Source of the DNA: Saccharothrix syringae
GTDB taxonomy: Bacteria; Actinomycetota; Actinomycetes; Mycobacteriales; Pseudonocardiaceae
NCBI RefSeq assembly: GCF_009498035.1
Contig: NZ_CP034550.1
Coordinates: forward strand, 744,001-808,000
DNA length: 64,000 nucleotides
Direction of reading: 5' to 3'
A program made the position numbers and the translations under genes. The notes beneath the pieces were generated by a model that saw only the letters and a list, made by a program, of their open reading frames with translations, was not told the DNA's origin and ran no database searches. Of the stretch, positions 61,243 through 64,000 are shown one piece after another (position 1 is the first letter of the stretch; each line of letters starts with the position of its first letter).

Positions 61243-61857
61243 TCAGGCAGTCACCTGAACCTGCGCGCCGACCTGGAGCGTGTCGAAGTACTTCGAGGCC
61301 GCCTCACGTGACAGGTGGACGCACCCGTGCGACGGGTCGGTGAGGCTGCCCTCGTGGAACGCGATGCCGTTGCCCACGAAGTAGGTGGAGAACGGCATGG
61401 CCGCGTCGTAGGGGATGCTCCAGTCGTCGCGCACCTTCCACAGCACCGAGAACGTGCCCACCGGCGTCTCGTGGCCGGGGCGGCCGGAGGTGATCGGCAC
61501 CGGGCCGTAGCTCACCCGGCCGCCGCTGATCAGCCAGGACTCCTTGGTGGACAGCCGAACGCACGCGCCGTCGGTGATGTCGCACGGGGTGCTTGACGCG
61601 TTCACCCGCGGCGCCGGTGCGGGCTGGGGCACCGGCGTGGTGGCGACCGGGACCGGCTCGGCCGGGGGTACCCGCGGGTCGGGCGCGGGAGCCGGGGCGG
61701 GGGTGGGGGCGGTGGTCGACGTGGAGGTGGAAGTCGACGCGGGGGCGGTGGTCGGCCCGGGCGTCTGCGCGGCCGTCCGCGCCGGGCCGCCGCAGGCCGT
61801 GGCGAGCAGCGGGGCCACCACCGCGAGCACGATCGCCGCCATCGTCTTCTTGCGCAT
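61243..61857 (-). CDS. L,D-transpeptidase-like lipoprotein (YkuD) 2
   Basis: 204 residues. Lipobox in LLATACGGP (Cys about 22), then a Thr/Ser/Pro-rich spacer (30-85) that could reach into the wall, then the YkuD domain with GIAFHEGS and SHGCVHLS. The usual Arg/Asn after HGCV is His here. First of two tandem paralogues; the spacer-anchored form probably stays at the membrane while its partner is released (inference). Confidence 0.9.
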   Translation of the reverse strand: MRKKTMAAIVLAVVAPLLATACGGPARTAAQTPGPTTAPASTSTSTSTTAPTPAPAPAPDPRVPPAEPVPVATTPVPQPAPAPRVNASSTPCDITDGACVRLSTKESWLISGGRVSYGPVPITSGRPGHETPVGTFSVLWKVRDDWSIPYDAAMPFSTYFVGNGIAFHEGSLTDPSHGCVHLSREAASKYFDTLQVGAQVQVTA

Positions 61858-61944
61858 CGGAAACCCCCCGGGTTGTGCTGGTTACACCCCTGGTGACGCC
61901 CGCCGCGCGCCCGGTGTTGCAGCGCGTTCGGTAACGAATGGGGA

Positions 61945-61976
61945 AGGGCCGCCCCACCCGGAGGTGGGACGGCCCT
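61945..61976. terminator. Hairpin between protease and L,D-transpeptidase genes
   Basis: AGGGCCGCCCCACC / GGTGGGACGGCCCT, 14 positions with one mismatch, loop CGGA, just downstream of the leftward protease gene. Confidence 0.8.
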
Positions 61977-61997
61977 CGAACGCCGGTGCGGTACGGC

Positions 61998-62765
61998 TCA
62001 GACCGTGCCCGCGTACTGGCTGATCCACGAGCGGAACGCCGGCACGTCCATGTAGATCGACGGGGCGGTGGCGCAGGTGGAGCTGTTGTTGCCCGCGCGG
62101 CTGGTGGCGCCGATCAGCTGCCACACGCCGTTCACGGACTTGATCTGCGGGCCGCCCGAGTCGCCGTAGCAGGCACCCGCCCGGCCGCCGGGGTTGTTGG
62201 TGCAGATCTCGTACGAGCCGTAGATGCCCAGGCAGCTGCCGTCCGAGACGATCGAGGTGTCCAGCTCCTGCAGGGTGACCGGCGCGCCGCAGCCGCCCGC
62301 CGGGGCGCAGGTCTGGCCCCAGCCGATGATGCGGGTGGCGGTGCCGACCGCGCCCGAGGTGGAGGCCACCGCGATCGGGGTCTGGCTGACCGAGGTGGAC
62401 AGGCGCAGCAGCGCGATGTCGTAGCTGGGGTGGGTGACGATCTGGGCACCCGACGCCACCGTGCCGCCGCTGGTGCGGTTGGTGGTGCCGATGCGGGCCC
62501 GGACCGAGGACGCCGAGCGGCCCTGCACGCAGTGCTTGGCCGTGACGACCCAGTTGGCCTTGATCAGCGAACCACCGCAGAAGTGGCTACCCGAGGTGCT
62601 CTGCAGGGACACCATGAACGAGTAGGTCTGCGTGGCGTTGCCGCCGCCCACGATGAACGGGGTGACCTCGCCGTCCGCCGCCGGGGCCGCCGCCGCCCCG
62701 GCCGCGCCCGCGAGCGCCGCGCCGATCGCCACCGCGAAGGCGGTGAACAGGGTACGAACCTTCAT
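61998..62765 (-). CDS. Secreted trypsin-like serine protease (S1)
   Basis: 255 residues with a signal peptide (TLFTAFAVAIGAALAGAAGAAAA) and short propeptide; the mature N-terminus is probably IVGG or a variant near FIVGGGNATQTYSF. Catalytic triad: His in VVTAKHCVQG, Asp in SYDIALLRL, Ser in GACYGDSGGPQI. The residue six before the catalytic Ser is Gly rather than trypsin's Asp, so trypsin-like specificity should not be assumed. Six Cys outside the active site suggest three disulfides. Monocistronic. Confidence 0.92.
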   Translation of the reverse strand: MKVRTLFTAFAVAIGAALAGAAGAAAAPAADGEVTPFIVGGGNATQTYSFMVSLQSTSGSHFCGGSLIKANWVVTAKHCVQGRSASSVRARIGTTNRTSGGTVASGAQIVTHPSYDIALLRLSTSVSQTPIAVASTSGAVGTATRIIGWGQTCAPAGGCGAPVTLQELDTSIVSDGSCLGIYGSYEICTNNPGGRAGACYGDSGGPQIKSVNGVWQLIGATSRAGNNSSTCATAPSIYMDVPAFRSWISQYAGTV

Positions 62766-62898
62766 CGCTTCCTCTCCGCGCCCGGCGCAGGGTTGCCGGG
62801 CACGAATCGGAAACTAGGGATGAACGCCGCGTGATCAACACAGCCGATCGGCCGGTAACGCGCGTTGACCATTAACTGTCGTTCACATCCGTGTGCCG

Positions 62899-63948
62899 CT
62901 AGGGCAGCGGGGGCAGCGCGTCCTCGCCCGCGGGCGGGATGTCGAAGTCCACCGACGCGTACTCGCGGAGCTTGGTGAGCCGGTGGAAGCCGTCGATCAT
63001 GCGCACCGTGCCGGACTTGGAGCGCATCACGATCGACTGGGTGGTGCAGCCGCCCGCCCGGTAGTGCACGCCGCGCACCAGGTCGCCGTCGGTGACGCCG
63101 GTCGCGCAGAAGAACACGTTGTCGCCGCGCACCAGGTCGTCGGTGGTCAGCACGCGGTCGAGGTCGTGGCCCGCGTCCAGCGCCTTGCGCCGCTCGGCGT
63201 CGTCCTTGGGCCACAGCCTGCCCTGGATCGCGCCGCCCATGCACTTGAGCGCCGCCGCCGCGATGATGCCCTCCGGCGTGCCGCCGATGCCCACCAGCAG
63301 GTCGATGCCCGTGTTGGGGCGGGCCGCGGAGATCGCGCCCGCCACGTCGCCGTCGGAGATGAAGTGGATGCGGGCGCCCGCCGCGCGCACGTCCCGCACG
63401 ATCCCCTCGTGCCGCGGCCGGTCCAGCACGCACACGGTCACGTCGGAGACGTCGCTGTGCTTGGCCTTGGCCACCCGCCGGATGTTCTCCGCGATCGGCG
63501 CGGTGATGTCGATGACGTCCGCCGCCTCCGGCCCGGTGGCCAGCTTCTCCATGTAGAACACGGCGGACGGGTCGAACATCGCGCCCCGCTCGGCCACCGC
63601 GAGCACCGCCAGCGCGTTGGGCATGCCCTTGGCCATCAGCGTGGTGCCGTCGATCGGGTCCACGGCCACGTCGCAGTCGGGGCCGTTGCCGTCGCCGACC
63701 TCCTCGCCGTTGAACAGCATGGGCGCCTCGTCCTTCTCGCCCTCGCCGATCACCACCACGCCGCGCATCGACACGGTGCCGATGAGCTTGCGCATGGCGT
63801 CCACGGCCGCGCCGTCGCCGCCGTTCTTGTCGCCCCGGCCGACCCAGCGCCCGGCGGCCATCGCCGCGGCCTCGGTGACCCGGACGAGCTCCAGCGCGAG
63901 GTTCCGGTCGGGTGCTTCGCGACGACGCTCGGACGGGCTGCTGCTCAT
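62899..63948 (-). CDS. glpX: Class II fructose-1,6-bisphosphatase
   Basis: 349 residues. Gluconeogenic phosphatase, metal-dependent (GlpX type), the only FBPase in many actinobacteria. Metal sites in [15 protein letters not shown] and [33 protein letters not shown] and the later substrate-binding region are intact. N-terminal extension of about 12 residues ([12 protein letters not shown]). Synteny with Rv1099c beside fum. Essential for growth on fatty acids in mycobacteria; here assumed housekeeping. Confidence 0.96.
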   Translation of the reverse strand: MSSSPSERRREAPDRNLALELVRVTEAAAMAAGRWVGRGDKNGGDGAAVDAMRKLIGTVSMRGVVVIGEGEKDEAPMLFNGEEVGDGNGPDCDVAVDPIDGTTLMAKGMPNALAVLAVAERGAMFDPSAVFYMEKLATGPEAADVIDITAPIAENIRRVAKAKHSDVSDVTVCVLDRPRHEGIVRDVRAAGARIHFISDGDVAGAISAARPNTGIDLLVGIGGTPEGIIAAAALKCMGGAIQGRLWPKDDAERRKALDAGHDLDRVLTTDDLVRGDNVFFCATGVTDGDLVRGVHYRAGGCTTQSIVMRSKSGTVRMIDGFHRLTKLREYASVDFDIPPAGEDALPPLP

Positions 63949-64000
63949 GGGGCGCTCCCTCGCGCGGAGCCGGCCTGGTGGCCGGTCGGGACTGGACTAC

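Overview
The window is high-GC actinobacterial chromosome, most likely from a Pseudonocardiales genus of the Saccharothrix/Actinosynnema/Lentzea kind. This is inferred from base composition, frequent GTG starts, stop/start overlaps (GTGA, ATGA), a mycothiol-conjugate amidase, a tricorn protease, a class F sortase and gene order. There is no rRNA or other taxonomic marker. Much of the order parallels, from memory, the Mycobacterium tuberculosis neighbourhoods eno-divIC-DUF501-ppx, thiolase-SGNH-cbs-pra-metB-greA-DUF4307-mca-YyaL-hemolysin III-short prenyltransferase, and phoH2...fum-glpX, so most of the window is a conserved core.

Layout. 1-6 kb: the 3' part of a tricorn protease, a Pro/Thr-rich membrane protein, and an efeUOB iron-uptake operon preceded by an IdeR/DmdR-type box. 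5.6-15 kb: eno and cell-division genes with two MltB-like transglycosylases, ppx, an S10 peptidase and a family 5 uracil-DNA glycosylase. 15-19.5 kb: a tightly overlapped DUF4129/MoxR/DUF58 operon. 19.7-21 kb: NDH-2. 21.1-23.7 kb: a small accessory island with a 40-residue putative peptide precursor, an ATP-grasp ligase, a SagB-type oxidoreductase and an odd tRNA with a UAA anticodon. 23.7-31 kb: a DUF885 peptidase, a NarL-type two-component system, a secreted deacetylase-like protein, and a class F sortase with a thioester-type surface protein. 31-45.6 kb: Bax1-like protein, thiolase, SGNH hydrolase, reverse transsulfuration (cbs, metB), HPPD with its Lrp-type neighbour, greA, mca, YyaL. 45.6-52 kb: M1-like peptidase, hemolysin III, cis-prenyltransferase, two rodlin-like secreted proteins, and a second DUF885-like peptidase. 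52-64 kb: phoH2, guaB1, ATP-dependent DNA ligase, a Crp-like regulator with an extra N-terminal HTH, fumC, a ferredoxin-NADP reductase, two L,D-transpeptidases, a trypsin-like protease and glpX.

The best candidate for an undescribed system is the peptide island at 21.1-23.5 kb. A strong sigma-70-like promoter drives a 40-codon gene, an MvdD-like ATP-grasp gene starting 3 nt after its stop, and a SagB-like gene with an RRE-like N-terminus; no YcaO, radical SAM or lanthionine enzyme accompanies them. The last ~72 codons of the SagB gene switch abruptly to AT-richer codon use and include a TTA codon. Less than 90 nt downstream lies a tRNA reading UUA but built on a short-variable-loop body, unlike normal leucine tRNAs.

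Other signals not explained by ordinary genes are: a modular ~20-22 bp intergenic repeat family found three times, always between convergent genes; a shared 16-bp palindromic site upstream of both rodlin-like genes; a 66-nt near-perfect palindrome; and a 13-mer palindrome occurring three times.
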